From Desulfobulbaceae bacterium UBA2276 (lineage in GTDB: Bacteria > Desulfobacterota > Desulfobulbia > Desulfobulbales > Desulfocapsaceae), in the NCBI GenBank assembly GCA_002347085.1, contig DDWW01000008.1:26490-90489 (forward strand): a stretch of DNA of 64,000 bases, in the 5' to 3' direction. The notes beneath the pieces were generated by a model. That model saw nothing but the letters and a program-made list of their open reading frames with translations. It ran no database searches and was not told where the DNA came from. This document shows positions 42,693 through 52,161 of this stretch, piece after piece. The position numbers and the translations under genes are program-made. Positions within the stretch are counted from its first letter, which is position 1. Each line of letters begins with the position of its first letter.

Positions 42693-43667
42693 TTATTCTT
42701 GCTCGGGGGTCTCAGGTGTTGGTTTGTTTCCCTTCCCTCTCCGACCTCGGGATGAACTCCGTTTTTTCGGGCCGCTTCCGGTGCCACCGGTGCCTGCACT
42801 CCCACCGCCACCACTCCTTGGTTTACCGGGCTTATAGATAAGGACCTTTTTAAACAGGCCTTCACCCACACTGCGGCTACGAATCTCTTTATCGTCCTGC
42901 AGGGTCATGTGGACCACTCGCCGTTCCGATGGGTTTAATGAGGGGATGACCTGGGTCTTGCCATCTCCCTTGACTAAGACCGCCAGTTCCCGGGCCAGAT
43001 CCTCTAATTCGTCCTGTCGCTTTTCCTTGAAATCACCGGCATCAATGGAGATCCGTACCCGTTCAGTGATCTTTTTGGCGGTGATCTTGCGGAGTAGATA
43101 CTGCAGGCTGTCCAAGGTCTTGCCTTCCTGGCCGGTAATATCTTCTTCAAAATCGCCACTCACATGGCAGCGCAGCGAACTGCCCTGCACCTCGATCTCT
43201 ACTTGGGAGGGAATGCCCATCAACAGGAGTAATTGGCTCAGTTCATGTTGTATCGTATCGATACTTTCCTGACTGAGAGGCTCTTCTGAGGCGGGGGCGA
43301 GGGGGGAATCGTCCTCGTCTTCATCACCGCTCATTACCTCACCGGTAATAATGGTCTCATCCTGGGGGGTGACGGCCGCCTGTTTCGCCGGCTCTTGAGC
43401 TGTTGGTGCAGGTTCTGGTTTTGGTTGGGCCGGAAGGGCCCGTTTTCGCGGCACGGGTTTTTCAGGCTTAGTCGTAGCGTCAACAGCACCCTCTTTGACC
43501 CGGGCCCGGATCCGGGCCTTCTTGCGGATAAAACCAAAGATACCGGTGGAACCGGTCTCGACGACCTCAATCTCCAGGTTTTCCTGGGGGGCGTGCAAGG
43601 TGTCACAGGCCTGCTTGATTGCATCTGCTACAGTCTTGCCAATAAACTCTTTTTTTTCTAAAGACAT
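42693..43667 (-). CDS. jag: Jag/KhpB (SpoIIIJ-associated) RNA-binding protein
   Basis: A 324-aa protein with three parts: a Jag-N domain (1-55, EFIGKTVADAIKQACDTL and GSTGIFGFIRKKARIRA), a disordered proline-alanine-rich linker (about 65-130), and KH plus R3H domains (about 140-285; ITGQEGKTLDSLQYLLRKIT, ERRVVHMTL). The C-terminus is a glycine-rich basic tail. It is next to yidC in the usual order and binds RNA in studied species. The tail length is larger than in Firmicutes homologues. Confidence 0.92.
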   Translation of the reverse strand: MSLEKKEFIGKTVADAIKQACDTLHAPQENLEIEVVETGSTGIFGFIRKKARIRARVKEGAVDATTKPEKPVPRKRALPAQPKPEPAPTAQEPAKQAAVTPQDETIITGEVMSGDEDEDDSPLAPASEEPLSQESIDTIQHELSQLLLLMGIPSQVEIEVQGSSLRCHVSGDFEEDITGQEGKTLDSLQYLLRKITAKKITERVRISIDAGDFKEKRQDELEDLARELAVLVKGDGKTQVIPSLNPSERRVVHMTLQDDKEIRSRSVGEGLFKKVLIYKPGKPRSGGGGSAGTGGTGSGPKKRSSSRGRRGKGNKPTPETPEQE

Positions 43668-43742
43668 GGATACTATCCTTCAATGGTCACTTATCAATTG
43701 AGAATTGGGGGGGGTACAGAGAACACACCACTCACGCTCCGC

Positions 43743-45410
43743 CTACGCCGCCGCTGGTTTGTTGGCCTGTTGGTTGATCAGGTATTGCTGCAGGATGGCC
43801 AGCAGGTTGTTGACAAACCAGTACAAAACCAGGCCGGATGCAAAATTCAAGAACATAAAGGTAAACATGATGGGTAAAAACATCATGATCTTGGCCTGGG
43901 TGGGGTCGGCCGTAGTGGGGGTCATCTTCTGTTGCAGGAACATGGATGCCCCCATGAGCAGGGTAAGTACAGGTATGCCGCCCAGATAGGGAATATTCAT
44001 GCCAAGCATCAAGCGATCAGGGGCGGAGAGATCGGTAATCCAAAGCATGAACGGGGCATGTCGCAGCTCAATACACATGAGCAAGACCTTGTACAGGGCG
44101 AAAAAGACGGGAATCTGCAAAACCATGGGCAGGCAGCCGCCTAAGGGATTGACCTTGTAGGTTTTGTACAGGTTCATGACCTCCTTGTTCATCATCGCCG
44201 GATCGTCTTTGTACTTTTCCTTGAGCTTGACCATCTTGGGCTGCAACTTCTGCATATTCTTCATGGACTTGAGACCCTTCTGGGCAATGGGCCAGAAGGC
44301 AAGTTTGAAGGCAACCGTTACCAGGATAATGGCGATCCCGTAATTCTTGACATAGGTGTGGAAGAAATTCAACAGCCAGAGGGTGGGCTTGGCCATGACA
44401 TCGAACCAGCCGAAATTGACCGCCTTGTCCAGGTTGTATCCGGTCTGCTGAAGCAGGGAGAGCTTCTTGGGGCCAAAATAGGCCCGATAATTATAGACCT
44501 TTTCCTGGCCGGGTTGTAACACGTCGAGTGCGCCGCCAAGTTCCATGGACACTCTTTTATCTTTTTCCAACATGGTGACGCTGGCCCCGCTTTTATCTTC
44601 GGGCAGGATGGCGCACATGAAATAGGTGCTGTCGTAAGCGGCCCACTCCACGCTCCCCTGGACTGTCTTGGCGCTGGTTAATTCCTTGCTGGCGAACTCT
44701 TGGCGCTGATTATCCAGCAAAACTGCCGGACCAGTAAAAAGCGCGGTCATGGAGCCATTGGTGTCTTTGTGGAAGGGTTGATTGACTTGATGCAAGAGGG
44801 CTGATCCCTGCAAAGGGTTGGCCGAAGTGTTTTTGACCTTTACCGCCAGTTCGAGCAGATAGGTGTTACGATTAAAGCGGTAGGTTCGCTCCAGTTCAAG
44901 ACCGGAGTCGGTTGCACCCTTCATGGTTAAGGTGCCGGTGGCATCGTCACCGCTAAACTGGACCTTGTTAGTATCAGTACTATACAAGGTATTGGTGGCG
45001 GCCGCGGCTCCCCAGGAAAAGGTCAGGGGCAACCCCTCCTGCTCAGTGGTTTTGATCAGTTGCATCCCGGCCGAGTCTTTGGCCCGGGTTTCCTTGTAAT
45101 CTTTAAGGATAAAACTTTTGATGGCCCCACCATTTTCAGTGATCACCGCGCTATAGAGAGCAGTCTCAACGACAATTTCCTGGGCCGGTCGATTTGGTGG
45201 AACTGGAGTTTGTTGGAGAGCGGCCTGTTGAGGAGAGGAATTCTGGACGGTCTGTTGAGGAGCCGGTACAGTGGGGGAAGTGGTGGAAGAGGTTGTGGCT
45301 ACTGTCTCCGGTCCTGCCTTTTTGGCATCAAATCCCACAAAAAAATATTGATAGCCAACCAGAATAATAAACGAAATAACGACAGCGAGCAGTGCTTTAT
45401 AAGTATCCAT
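43743..45410 (-). CDS. yidC: Membrane protein insertase YidC
   Basis: A 555-aa Gram-negative type insertase. An N-terminal signal-anchor (ALLAVVISFIILVGYQYFFV) precedes a low-complexity linker and a large periplasmic beta-sandwich (about 70-340), followed by the five-helix 60KD_IMP core (NYGIAIILVTVAFKLAFWPIAQK). It inserts inner-membrane proteins alone or with SecYEG. The length and large P1 domain support a Gram-negative host. GGAAC precedes the ATG. Order yidD-yidC-jag is conserved. Confidence 0.96.
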   Translation of the reverse strand: MDTYKALLAVVISFIILVGYQYFFVGFDAKKAGPETVATTSSTTSPTVPAPQQTVQNSSPQQAALQQTPVPPNRPAQEIVVETALYSAVITENGGAIKSFILKDYKETRAKDSAGMQLIKTTEQEGLPLTFSWGAAAATNTLYSTDTNKVQFSGDDATGTLTMKGATDSGLELERTYRFNRNTYLLELAVKVKNTSANPLQGSALLHQVNQPFHKDTNGSMTALFTGPAVLLDNQRQEFASKELTSAKTVQGSVEWAAYDSTYFMCAILPEDKSGASVTMLEKDKRVSMELGGALDVLQPGQEKVYNYRAYFGPKKLSLLQQTGYNLDKAVNFGWFDVMAKPTLWLLNFFHTYVKNYGIAIILVTVAFKLAFWPIAQKGLKSMKNMQKLQPKMVKLKEKYKDDPAMMNKEVMNLYKTYKVNPLGGCLPMVLQIPVFFALYKVLLMCIELRHAPFMLWITDLSAPDRLMLGMNIPYLGGIPVLTLLMGASMFLQQKMTPTTADPTQAKIMMFLPIMFTFMFLNFASGLVLYWFVNNLLAILQQYLINQQANKPAAA

Positions 45411-45453
45411 ACCGTGTTCCTAAAATGATTCCCTTATCTGCGGGAAGAAGATA

Positions 45454-45705
45454 TTATTGAACCGGATCATAACCACCCCGGCAGAAGGGATGACAGCGCA
45501 GGATGCGACGGGCGGCGAGATACGTGCCACGCCATGCGCCATAACGCTCTATCGCCTCAATCGCATAGATTGAGCAAGTGGGGGTAAAACGACAGCTTGG
45601 GGGGAGCAGGGGAGAGATAAGATACCGATACCCTTTGATAAACCAGATAAAAACCCTCTTTATCGGCACAACGCTATACAGGGAAGAAAGTCGGGATGGC
45701 ATCAT
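45454..45705 (-). CDS. yidD: Membrane protein insertion efficiency factor YidD
   Basis: An 83-aa protein with the YidD signature: [23 protein letters not shown] (hydrophobic then cysteines) and the C-terminal [13 protein letters not shown]. It is thought to aid YidC-dependent insertion. Its ATG starts one base after the rnpA stop, so the two are translationally linked. Confidence 0.92.
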   Translation of the reverse strand: MMPSRLSSLYSVVPIKRVFIWFIKGYRYLISPLLPPSCRFTPTCSIYAIEAIERYGAWRGTYLAARRILRCHPFCRGGYDPVQ

Positions 45706-45706
45706 G

Positions 45707-46042
45707 CTACCGAACCACTTGAGCGCAGCCCGTTACGGCCTGATTGATTTCAGCGGTTGAGTCAAGCCCCAGCCCCGGTCGAATGGCAAAAACAATATCT
45801 GCACCTGCCGGGTACAACTCTCGGTGCAGGCGGAAAGACTCTCTGATGATCCGTTTGATGCGATTTCTCTTCACGGCCCCTCTGATCTGCCGGTGCACAC
45901 TGATCCCAATCCTGCTGTATTCGAGGTTGTTTGGATGGAAAATCAGAGTAAATCCTTGTCCATGCAAGCGCTTACCCTGTTTATATACCTGCTCAAACTC
46001 CCACCCTTTACGCAGCAAATGAATCTTTGGGAGTTTGAACAC
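45707..46042 (-). CDS. rnpA: Ribonuclease P protein component
   Basis: A 111-aa basic protein that assists the catalytic RNA of RNase P in tRNA 5' processing. The RNR motif [14 protein letters not shown] (53-67) is intact. The start is GTG 46042 with GAGG upstream and only ten bases after the rpmH stop, the usual layout. Confidence 0.94.
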   Translation of the reverse strand: MFKLPKIHLLRKGWEFEQVYKQGKRLHGQGFTLIFHPNNLEYSRIGISVHRQIRGAVKRNRIKRIIRESFRLHRELYPAGADIVFAIRPGLGLDSTAEINQAVTGCAQVVR

Positions 46043-46052
46043 CTCGTCACAA

Positions 46053-46190
46053 TCAGGCAGACAGTCGTTTTCGTCCCTTGGCGCGGCGGGCGTTTAAAAT
46101 AGCACGACCGGCAACAGTGCTCATGCGATGACGAAAACCATGTTTACGTTTCATCTTGATATTACTTGGTTGAAAGGTACGTTTACTCAT
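46053..46190 (-). CDS. rpmH: 50S ribosomal protein L34
   Basis: A 45-aa basic protein, [20 protein letters not shown] and so on, ending in GRKRLSA, the standard L34 pattern ([16 protein letters not shown]). AGGAGTGAGTA precedes the ATG. It starts the rpmH-rnpA-yidD-yidC-jag-mnmE operon. The gene is too short for the usual length filter but the sequence is unambiguous. Confidence 0.96.
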   Translation of the reverse strand: MSKRTFQPSNIKMKRKHGFRHRMSTVAGRAILNARRAKGRKRLSA

Positions 46191-46233
46191 TACTCACTCC
46201 TGACCCATAATATTTATGGATAATTTTGATTTG

Positions 46234-46332
46234 AGGAGATGTTACAAAATAACCAGTACTCTCTGGACTCTTTCGTAACGGCTCCTTGTGCCGTTTTTAC
46301 TATCCCGATGACAGTTTTTTTTATAACGGCCT
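46234..46332 (+). repeat. GGAGCCGTT-family repeat upstream of rpmH
   Basis: GGAGATGTTACAAAATAACC, then TTTCGTAACGGCTCCTTGTGCCG, and near the end ATAACGGCCTA, in the same order as the copy at 7947-8050. It lies about 45 bases upstream of the rpmH start and oriented away from it. Confidence 0.65.
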
Positions 46333-46736
46333 ATCAACCGGAAAATTCGATTGAATGAAACGTTATTGTGATCTTTCCGGCCCTTATAGACCTTGCCGAT
46401 ATGGCCAAGGTCTGATTTATGCTCTGTTGGCAGATGACCGGTCACAAGGTACAAAAACAAAGAGAGAATTATAAACACAGATGCGGCCAACTGTCAAACA
46501 TTTTCACTGTTCTTTTTGGGCTTCACTTGCGGAAGTGGGTAAGCTGTGCTACTTATCAGAGGATAAATGAAAGAGGATAATAGAAGAGAGATACGACGTC
46601 TGGGATGTATGGCTACTCTCAGAGAGCCCCTTTTGTAAGCCCCATAAATTCCATAGTTCCATTAAAAATGCTTACCTTGTTAATTCTTACAGGATGTGTT
46701 GCGGAGTAGTACTCTTTTTAATAATTGTGTGATGTT
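46333..46736. other. Intergenic region between rpmH and the methyltransferase gene
   Basis: No gene or dnaA-like reading frame is seen. No cluster of consensus DnaA boxes (TTATNCACA) was found, so an origin of replication is not supported here although rpmH often adjoins dnaA. Promoters of both flanking genes must be within it. Confidence 0.4.
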
Positions 46737-47588
46737 ATGCCCCTACCCCCTGAAACAACACTGGCCGATATCGACTGGAATCTGCTGTGGCAGAATGCCA
46801 GAAAGCAGAAGTCCTGGTCCAGCAAGGGGCCGGCTGACTGGGACAAGAAAGCCGATTCCTTTGCCGGCAGGAATGCCGGCTCGGCTTATGTTTCGCTCTT
46901 GCTGGCTCGTCTGGCACTGACCCCGGACCTCACTGTCCTTGATGTGGGCTCAGGGCCGGGAACCTTGGCCATCCCGCTGGCAGAAAGGGTGCGCTCAATA
47001 ACGGCGCTTGACTACTCCGCCGGGATGCTTGCGGCCCTGAACCGTCAGATCCAGGCGAGCAATATTCAGAATATTCGCACTATTCAAGGCTCGTGGGAGG
47101 ACGACTGGCAGCAATTGGGTATAGCAAAACACGATATTGCCATTGCCTCCCGCTCGCTGGCGGTTGACGACCTCGCCCTGGCCCTGCGAAAATTAAACGA
47201 TTATGCCACCGGATATGTCTTTATCACCGACCGGATAGCACCCACTCCTTTTGATCCGGCGGCCTTTGCCGCCATTGGCCGGGAGTTTCAATCCGGCCCG
47301 GATTATATCTATACCGTCAATATCCTCTACTCTATGGCGATTCACCCCTCTATCGAGATCCTGGAATTAGAGAGGGACACCGTCTTTGCCGATATGGAAG
47401 AGGCGCTGCAATCCTATGTCTGGATGTTCAAAGACCTCAGTTCCCGAGAAGAAGAGGCCTTGCGGGGCTATCTCAACTCACGGGTCATTCCTTCTCCGCC
47501 CTCCGCGGGAAAACAGATAACAATCCGCCGCGAGCATCCTCCCCAGTGGGCCCTGATCTGGTGGCAAAAAGACCGTCCTTTGGAGTAG
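46737..47588 (+). CDS. Class I SAM-dependent methyltransferase
   Basis: A 283-aa protein with a Rossmann methyltransferase core. Motif I VLDVGSGPGTLAIPLA (about 68-83), ITALDYSAGML (motif II) and DIAIASRSLAVDD follow. The N-terminal 60 residues (DIDWNLLWQNARKQKSW) and the C-terminal part are distinctive and resemble uncharacterised anaerobe methyltransferases. Substrate unknown. The start is placed at ATG 46737; the in-frame TTG 46725 is an alternative. Single gene upstream of mnmG. Confidence 0.82.
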   Translation: MPLPPETTLADIDWNLLWQNARKQKSWSSKGPADWDKKADSFAGRNAGSAYVSLLLARLALTPDLTVLDVGSGPGTLAIPLAERVRSITALDYSAGMLAALNRQIQASNIQNIRTIQGSWEDDWQQLGIAKHDIAIASRSLAVDDLALALRKLNDYATGYVFITDRIAPTPFDPAAFAAIGREFQSGPDYIYTVNILYSMAIHPSIEILELERDTVFADMEEALQSYVWMFKDLSSREEEALRGYLNSRVIPSPPSAGKQITIRREHPPQWALIWWQKDRPLE

Positions 47589-47646
47589 AAATGTCACAAG
47601 AAATAAGCAAAAATAATACCATCATCTGGATGGCAAAGACGGCATA

Positions 47647-47699
47647 AGGAGCCGTAACGAAATGGAAAAAAATGAAACAGTCGTTTCGCAACGGCTCCT
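47647..47699 (+). repeat. GGAGCCGTT-family repeat carrying the mnmG start
   Basis: GGCATAAGGAGCCGTAACGAAAT (AGGAG at 47647-47651) pairs through AGGAGCCGTAACGAAA (47647-47662) with TTTCGCAACGGCTCCT (47684-47699), one mismatch. The 53-bp unit contains the SD, the ATG at 47662 and the first codons of mnmG. Confidence 0.8.
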
Positions 47700-49587
47700 A
47701 AATACCTATGATGTCGCTGTGATTGGTGCCGGGCATGCCGGTTGTGAGGCCGCGCTGGCTGCCGCCCGCATGGGTTGCAAGACCCTGGTCGCGGTTATCA
47801 ATGCCGATACCATTGGCGCCATGTCCTGCAACCCGGCCATTGGGGGCTTAGCCAAGGGGCATCTTGTACGGGAGATTGATGCCTTGGGCGGCGAGATGGC
47901 CAGGAATATTGATGCCACCTCCATCCAGTTCCGGCGTCTCAACACCAGCAAGGGGCCGGCTGTTCGATCTTCCCGGGCCCAGGCGGATCGCCTGCTCTAC
48001 CGGCTGCGGATGAAGTCTATCCTCGAAAATCAGGAAAATCTGGAGATCCGCCAGACGGTGGTCGATTCGCTCATCGTAGAGGATGGCCGGATCTGCGGGC
48101 TTATCACCTCGCTTGAAGAAGAGATTCGGGTGAAGGCTGTAGTGGTGGCCACCGGTACTTTCTTGAATGGCCTGATCCATGTGGGGCTGAAAAACTTCCC
48201 GGCGGGGCGCATGGGGGATAATCCCTCAACCAAGCTGGCCCAATGGTTCAAGGAGGCCGGGTTTCAGGTGGGGCGGATGAAGACGGGCACGGTGCCGCGT
48301 ATCAGCGGTGCCAGTATCAATTATTCCGAGCTGGAGGTTCAGCACAGCGATCAGCCGCCCACCCATTTTTCCTTTGGCTCCACCGGGGAGTATGTCCTGC
48401 CCCAACGACCATGTTATATTACCTATACCAATGCCCAGACCCATGCAATCATCCGAGCAGGCATCGACAAGTCCCCCATGTATGCCGGGATTATTGAGGG
48501 GATTGGGGCGAGGTATTGTCCTTCTATCGAGGACAAGGTCATGCGCTTCCCGGAAAAAGACCGGCATCAGGTCTTCCTCGAACCCGAGGGGCTGGATACC
48601 ACCGAGGTCTATCCCAATGGTCTGCCCACCAGTCTGCCGTTGGCCACCCAGGTGGCCATGCTCCAGAGTATCAAGGGGCTGGAGCAGGCCCGGATTATCC
48701 GCCCTGGGTATGCCATTGAATATGATTATGTGGATCCCCTGGAGCTCAAACCATCGCTTGAGACCAAACGCATCCAAGGGCTGTTTCTGGCCGGGCAGAT
48801 CAACGGGACCTCGGGCTATGAGGAGGCCGCAGCCCAAGGTTTGATGGCGGCAATCAATAGCGTGCAGTATGTCCGGGGCCAGGAAGCGCTGGTGCTTGAT
48901 CGCTCCCAGGCCTATATCGGGGTGCTCATTGATGATCTCGTTACCTGCGGCACCAAGGAACCCTATCGGCTCTTTACCTCGCGGGCCGAATATCGGCTGT
49001 TGCTCCGTGAGGATAATGCCGACACCAGGCTTTGTCAGATTGGCCATGATATAGGTCTGCTGGATGAGGCGGCGTATCAGCGCTATCAAGAGAAACAAGG
49101 TGCCATTGAGCAGGGGCTGCTCTTTCTGGAATCTGTCTTGGTCAAGCCGGATCAGGCGACCAATGAGGCCTTGCTGGGCCAGGGTAGTGTCCACCTGAAA
49201 CAGAAGATTTCGCTGGCCGAACTCCTGCGTCGTCCCGAGCTTGGTTTGGAGCAACTGGCGTGCCTGCCCTTGGACGCCGAGATCCAGGGGCAGATCCGCC
49301 AACTGGCCGGGTCATCTGTCAGGGATGAGATTCAGTTGAAGATCAAATTCCAGGGCTATATCCAGCGCCAGCAGGAACAGGTCGATCGCTTCAAAAAGAT
49401 GGAGGCGGTTGCCCTGCCCGCAGACCTTGAATATAAAGGCCTCGCTGGTCTTTCTGCTGAGGTGGTGCAGAAATTATCCACGGTGCGCCCGGCTTCCCTT
49501 GGCCAGGCCTCACGGATCTCCGGGATAACCCCGGCGGCGATTTCCGTCCTCCAGGTTCATCTCAAAAAAATGGGCAGGAAGATATAG
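47662..49587 (+). CDS. mnmG: tRNA uridine-5-carboxymethylaminomethyl modification enzyme MnmG
   Basis: A 641-aa FAD/NAD-dependent partner of MnmE. The dinucleotide site [21 protein letters not shown] starts at residue 18; CNPAIGG, GTVPRI and the C-terminal helical domain for tRNA and MnmE binding follow. The ATG has AGGAG ten bases upstream; both that ribosome site and the first about 12 residues ([13 protein letters not shown]) lie inside a palindromic repeat. Homologues usually begin five to ten residues before the DVxVIGxG strand, so the N-terminus here has been extended or replaced by repeat sequence. Confidence 0.96.
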   Translation: MEKNETVVSQRLLNTYDVAVIGAGHAGCEAALAAARMGCKTLVAVINADTIGAMSCNPAIGGLAKGHLVREIDALGGEMARNIDATSIQFRRLNTSKGPAVRSSRAQADRLLYRLRMKSILENQENLEIRQTVVDSLIVEDGRICGLITSLEEEIRVKAVVVATGTFLNGLIHVGLKNFPAGRMGDNPSTKLAQWFKEAGFQVGRMKTGTVPRISGASINYSELEVQHSDQPPTHFSFGSTGEYVLPQRPCYITYTNAQTHAIIRAGIDKSPMYAGIIEGIGARYCPSIEDKVMRFPEKDRHQVFLEPEGLDTTEVYPNGLPTSLPLATQVAMLQSIKGLEQARIIRPGYAIEYDYVDPLELKPSLETKRIQGLFLAGQINGTSGYEEAAAQGLMAAINSVQYVRGQEALVLDRSQAYIGVLIDDLVTCGTKEPYRLFTSRAEYRLLLREDNADTRLCQIGHDIGLLDEAAYQRYQEKQGAIEQGLLFLESVLVKPDQATNEALLGQGSVHLKQKISLAELLRRPELGLEQLACLPLDAEIQGQIRQLAGSSVRDEIQLKIKFQGYIQRQQEQVDRFKKMEAVALPADLEYKGLAGLSAEVVQKLSTVRPASLGQASRISGITPAAISVLQVHLKKMGRKI

Positions 49588-49625
49588 GTTTTCGCTAACC
49601 CTTTACCACTCACCACTCACTACTC

Positions 49626-50459
49626 ATGATGACCTTCCCCAATATCGATCCCATCCTGCTCTCCCTTGGTCCCCTGCATATCCGCTGGTATGGCCTGATG
49701 TATGTCCTGGGATTCATGGCCAGTTATTTCCTGGTGCGTCGGCAGATTCGGCTCTTTTCCTATCAGGCCCTGGAACCCTCTTTTGAAAACCTGAATCTGG
49801 TGCTCATCCTGTCGGTAGTGCTCGGTGGGCGTCTGGGCTATGTCCTTTTTTACAATTTTTCCTATTATCTCCATCACCCCCTGGAGATTCCGGCAACCTG
49901 GACCGGCGGCATGTCATTTCATGGGGCCTGTATCGGGGTGCTGGTGGGGGGCTGGCTCTTTCTGCGCAAGGAGAAACTCGATTACTGGAAGGTTGCGGAT
50001 ATTTATGTGGTGACTGTGCCCATTGGCCTGGGGCTGGGGAGGCTGGGCAATTTCATCAATGGTGAGCTTTATGGCCGCGTCACCGATGTTCCCTGGGGGA
50101 TGATCTTCCCCGGAGGCGGCCCCTTGCCCCGGCATCCTTCGCAGATCTATGAGATGCTTCTTGAAGGGGTGGCGCTTTTTTGTGTGCTCTGGTCGCAGAA
50201 AGCGAGGCCCTGGCAGATCAGCCCCGGTTCTTTGTGTCGGCTCCGCTGGCCGCATGGCAGTATGGTTGCCCTCTTTCTTATCTGCTACGGCCTGTTTCGT
50301 TTTCTGGTGGAATTGGTGCGGGAGCCGGATCCGCAGATTGGCTTGCTCAGAGGGCTCTTCACCATGGGCCAGCTGCTCAGCAGCTTGATGATTGTCAGTG
50401 GCTTGGGGGTGTGGATTGTCCTTGGGTACCGGCAGGGTATGGGACGCGGGAAATACTAA
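49626..50459 (+). CDS. lgt: Phosphatidylglycerol--prolipoprotein diacylglyceryl transferase
   Basis: A 277-aa inner-membrane enzyme, seven hydrophobic segments, transferring diacylglycerol to the lipobox cysteine. The signature GRLGNFINGELYGR (about 139-152) and HGACIGVLVGG are present. It supplies lipoproteins such as Pal and the CsgG-like protein encoded here. ATG 49626 and 49629 are adjacent; the ribosome site is weak. It follows mnmG by 38 bases. Confidence 0.94.
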   Translation: MMTFPNIDPILLSLGPLHIRWYGLMYVLGFMASYFLVRRQIRLFSYQALEPSFENLNLVLILSVVLGGRLGYVLFYNFSYYLHHPLEIPATWTGGMSFHGACIGVLVGGWLFLRKEKLDYWKVADIYVVTVPIGLGLGRLGNFINGELYGRVTDVPWGMIFPGGGPLPRHPSQIYEMLLEGVALFCVLWSQKARPWQISPGSLCRLRWPHGSMVALFLICYGLFRFLVELVREPDPQIGLLRGLFTMGQLLSSLMIVSGLGVWIVLGYRQGMGRGKY

Positions 50460-50476
50460 TTTCAATTTGCCTTCAA

Positions 50477-50565
50477 GCCGGCACCTTCTTCGGCTGCGTT
50501 ACACGGCTCTTGGTCGTACACCCAGTATTGCTTCGTCGCTGCTCGCTTGTCTTCTTAGTGTCAAC
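50477..50565 (+). repeat. Dispersed ~100-bp repeat, copy 2
   Basis: Shares GCCGGCACC, TCGGCT, TCGTAC, TGCTTCGTCGC and GTGTCAAC in the same order with 12871-12970. It lies directly before MITE copy B and just after lgt. Confidence 0.65.
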
Positions 50566-50569
50566 TGGA

Positions 50570-50705
50570 GGGTGCCTTGAAAAATGTGGATTTTCGTACA
50601 AAATAAGGTAAGCGCCTGCTCCGCAGGCATATAGTTGATATCCCAAGGATAAAGTTTTGAACATAACGCCGAGTTTGGGCGAAAAGACCATTTTTCAAGG
50701 CACCC
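50570..50705 (-). mobile_element. MITE-like element, copy B (136 bp, opposite orientation)
   Basis: GGGTGCCTTGAAAAATG and CATTTTTCAAGGCACCC are perfect inverted ends. The interior is the reverse complement of copies A, C and D (ATATGCCTGC appears as GCAGGCATAT). The left flank GGA and right flank GGA are a possible 3-bp duplication. Its right end supplies the last codons and the stop of nth-xth. Confidence 0.8.
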
Positions 50706-52161
50706 GGAAGTCGAGGACTACTGGACAGTGGTCCGAACCCTGGACATCGGCCAGAATTTCGGCGCTCACTATCCTGGCACGGCTCGCGGGATCGACAAAA
50801 AAATAATCAATACGCCAACCGATGTTTCGCTCGCGGGCGCGGCTGCGGTAACTCCACCAGGAATAGTGACCCGGCTCCTGATTGTAGTGGCGGAAGGTGT
50901 CAATCCAGCCCCCTGCAATATAGGCATCCATCCATTGCCGCTCTTCGGGGGTGAAGCCGGCGTTGTTCACATTGGCCGCGGGGTTGGCCAGGTCTTTTTC
51001 AGTATGGGCGACATTGAAGTCACCGCAGATCACCACTGATTTATTGTTGGCCACCAGGCCTTCGATAAATCCCTGCACCGCACGATTGAACTCCTGTTTC
51101 AACTCCAGACGGCTCAGATCATGACGAGAATTAGGGAAATAACAGTTCACGAAATAAAAATCACCAAATTCGAGAGTTAAGACCCGCCCTTCATCATCAA
51201 AGCGGCGATCTCCAATCCCATAATAGACCTTGTCGGCCGTTTGCCGACTGTAAATGGCCACGCCGGAATAGCCCTTTTTCAGGGCGGGATAAAAATAACA
51301 GGTAAAGCCAGCCAGCTCTCGCACCGAGTCGGGTAATTGTTCAGGGAGGGCTTTGATCTCCTGGAGGGCCAGGATGTCCGGGGCCAGGTCTTGGACAATC
51401 TCGGAGAAGCCGTTTTTGGCAACTGCCCGCAAGCCGTTGACATTCCAGGAAATCATCCTCTTGATCCCCGCTTGCTTGGCATCTTGTTTGTCCGATCTTG
51501 TGGGGTTACGTTTTCTGGGAGTCACTCCGATTTGGGGGCAGAGACTCCTCAGCAGGCAAATCTCACAATGCGGGCCTATCGGCCGACAGGTTCCCTGGCC
51601 AAATGCCACCAGCAGGGAGTTGACCCGGATCCAGTACTGCGGGGGAAGTTTGTCTCGCAAGGCCATTTCGGTCTGCAAGGGGGTGGCCGTCTGCACATAT
51701 CCCCAGATATTCATGATCCGGTGGACATGGGTATCGACACAGATTGCATGTTTGCCAAAGCCCTGGGCCCGGACCAGATTGGCGGTTTTTCGACCCACGC
51801 CGGGCAAGGTGATAAGTTGCTCGATCTCCTCTGGAACCTGACCCCCAAATTCTTGGTCCAAAATGGCGGGCAGGGCGGCCAGATATTTGGCCTTGCTTTT
51901 GTAGAATCCTACCGGAAAGATAAGTCGTTGCAAGGTGTTCTCATCGAGTGCGGCCAGGGCGTGAGAAGTGGGGGCCTTGGCAAAGAGGCGGGCGGCGGCG
52001 GTAGCGGTGACTTCGTCACGGGTGCGGGCCGAGAGAATGGTCGCCACCAAGACCTTGAAAGGGTCATGGGTCTGCACGGCAATCAGATCAACCACCGGGA
52101 CTTGATAACTCTGCACCTCTTGTTCCAGTATTTGCAAGACTTGTTCAATATCAAAAGGCAT
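50695..52161 (-). CDS. Fused endonuclease III-exonuclease III (Nth-Xth)
   Basis: A 488-aa fusion of two base-excision repair enzymes. Residues 1-212 are Nth: helix-hairpin-helix LPGVGRKTANLV with catalytic Lys125, Asp143 in CVDTH, and the [4Fe-4S] cysteines 192, 199, 202 and 208 (C-X6-C-X2-C-X5-C). A basic linker follows. Residues 234-488 are Xth-type AP endonuclease: ISWNVNGLRA, LQEIK, CGDFNVAHTEKD and GSDHCPVVLDF. The join reads IKRMISWNVNG, close to a normal Xth start. Both active sites look intact. The stop codon and last two residues lie in MITE copy B. Confidence 0.9.
   Translation of the reverse strand: MPFDIEQVLQILEQEVQSYQVPVVDLIAVQTHDPFKVLVATILSARTRDEVTATAAARLFAKAPTSHALAALDENTLQRLIFPVGFYKSKAKYLAALPAILDQEFGGQVPEEIEQLITLPGVGRKTANLVRAQGFGKHAICVDTHVHRIMNIWGYVQTATPLQTEMALRDKLPPQYWIRVNSLLVAFGQGTCRPIGPHCEICLLRSLCPQIGVTPRKRNPTRSDKQDAKQAGIKRMISWNVNGLRAVAKNGFSEIVQDLAPDILALQEIKALPEQLPDSVRELAGFTCYFYPALKKGYSGVAIYSRQTADKVYYGIGDRRFDDEGRVLTLEFGDFYFVNCYFPNSRHDLSRLELKQEFNRAVQGFIEGLVANNKSVVICGDFNVAHTEKDLANPAANVNNAGFTPEERQWMDAYIAGGWIDTFRHYNQEPGHYSWWSYRSRARERNIGWRIDYFFVDPASRARIVSAEILADVQGSDHCPVVLDFRVP

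Noticed and set aside
46191..46736. Origin of replication next to rpmH
   Set aside because: No DnaA-box cluster or dnaA; only a dispersed repeat and promoter regions.
48226..49302. 358-codon minus-strand frame inside mnmG
   Set aside because: Antisense shadow of a highly conserved gene, without ribosome site or recognised domains.
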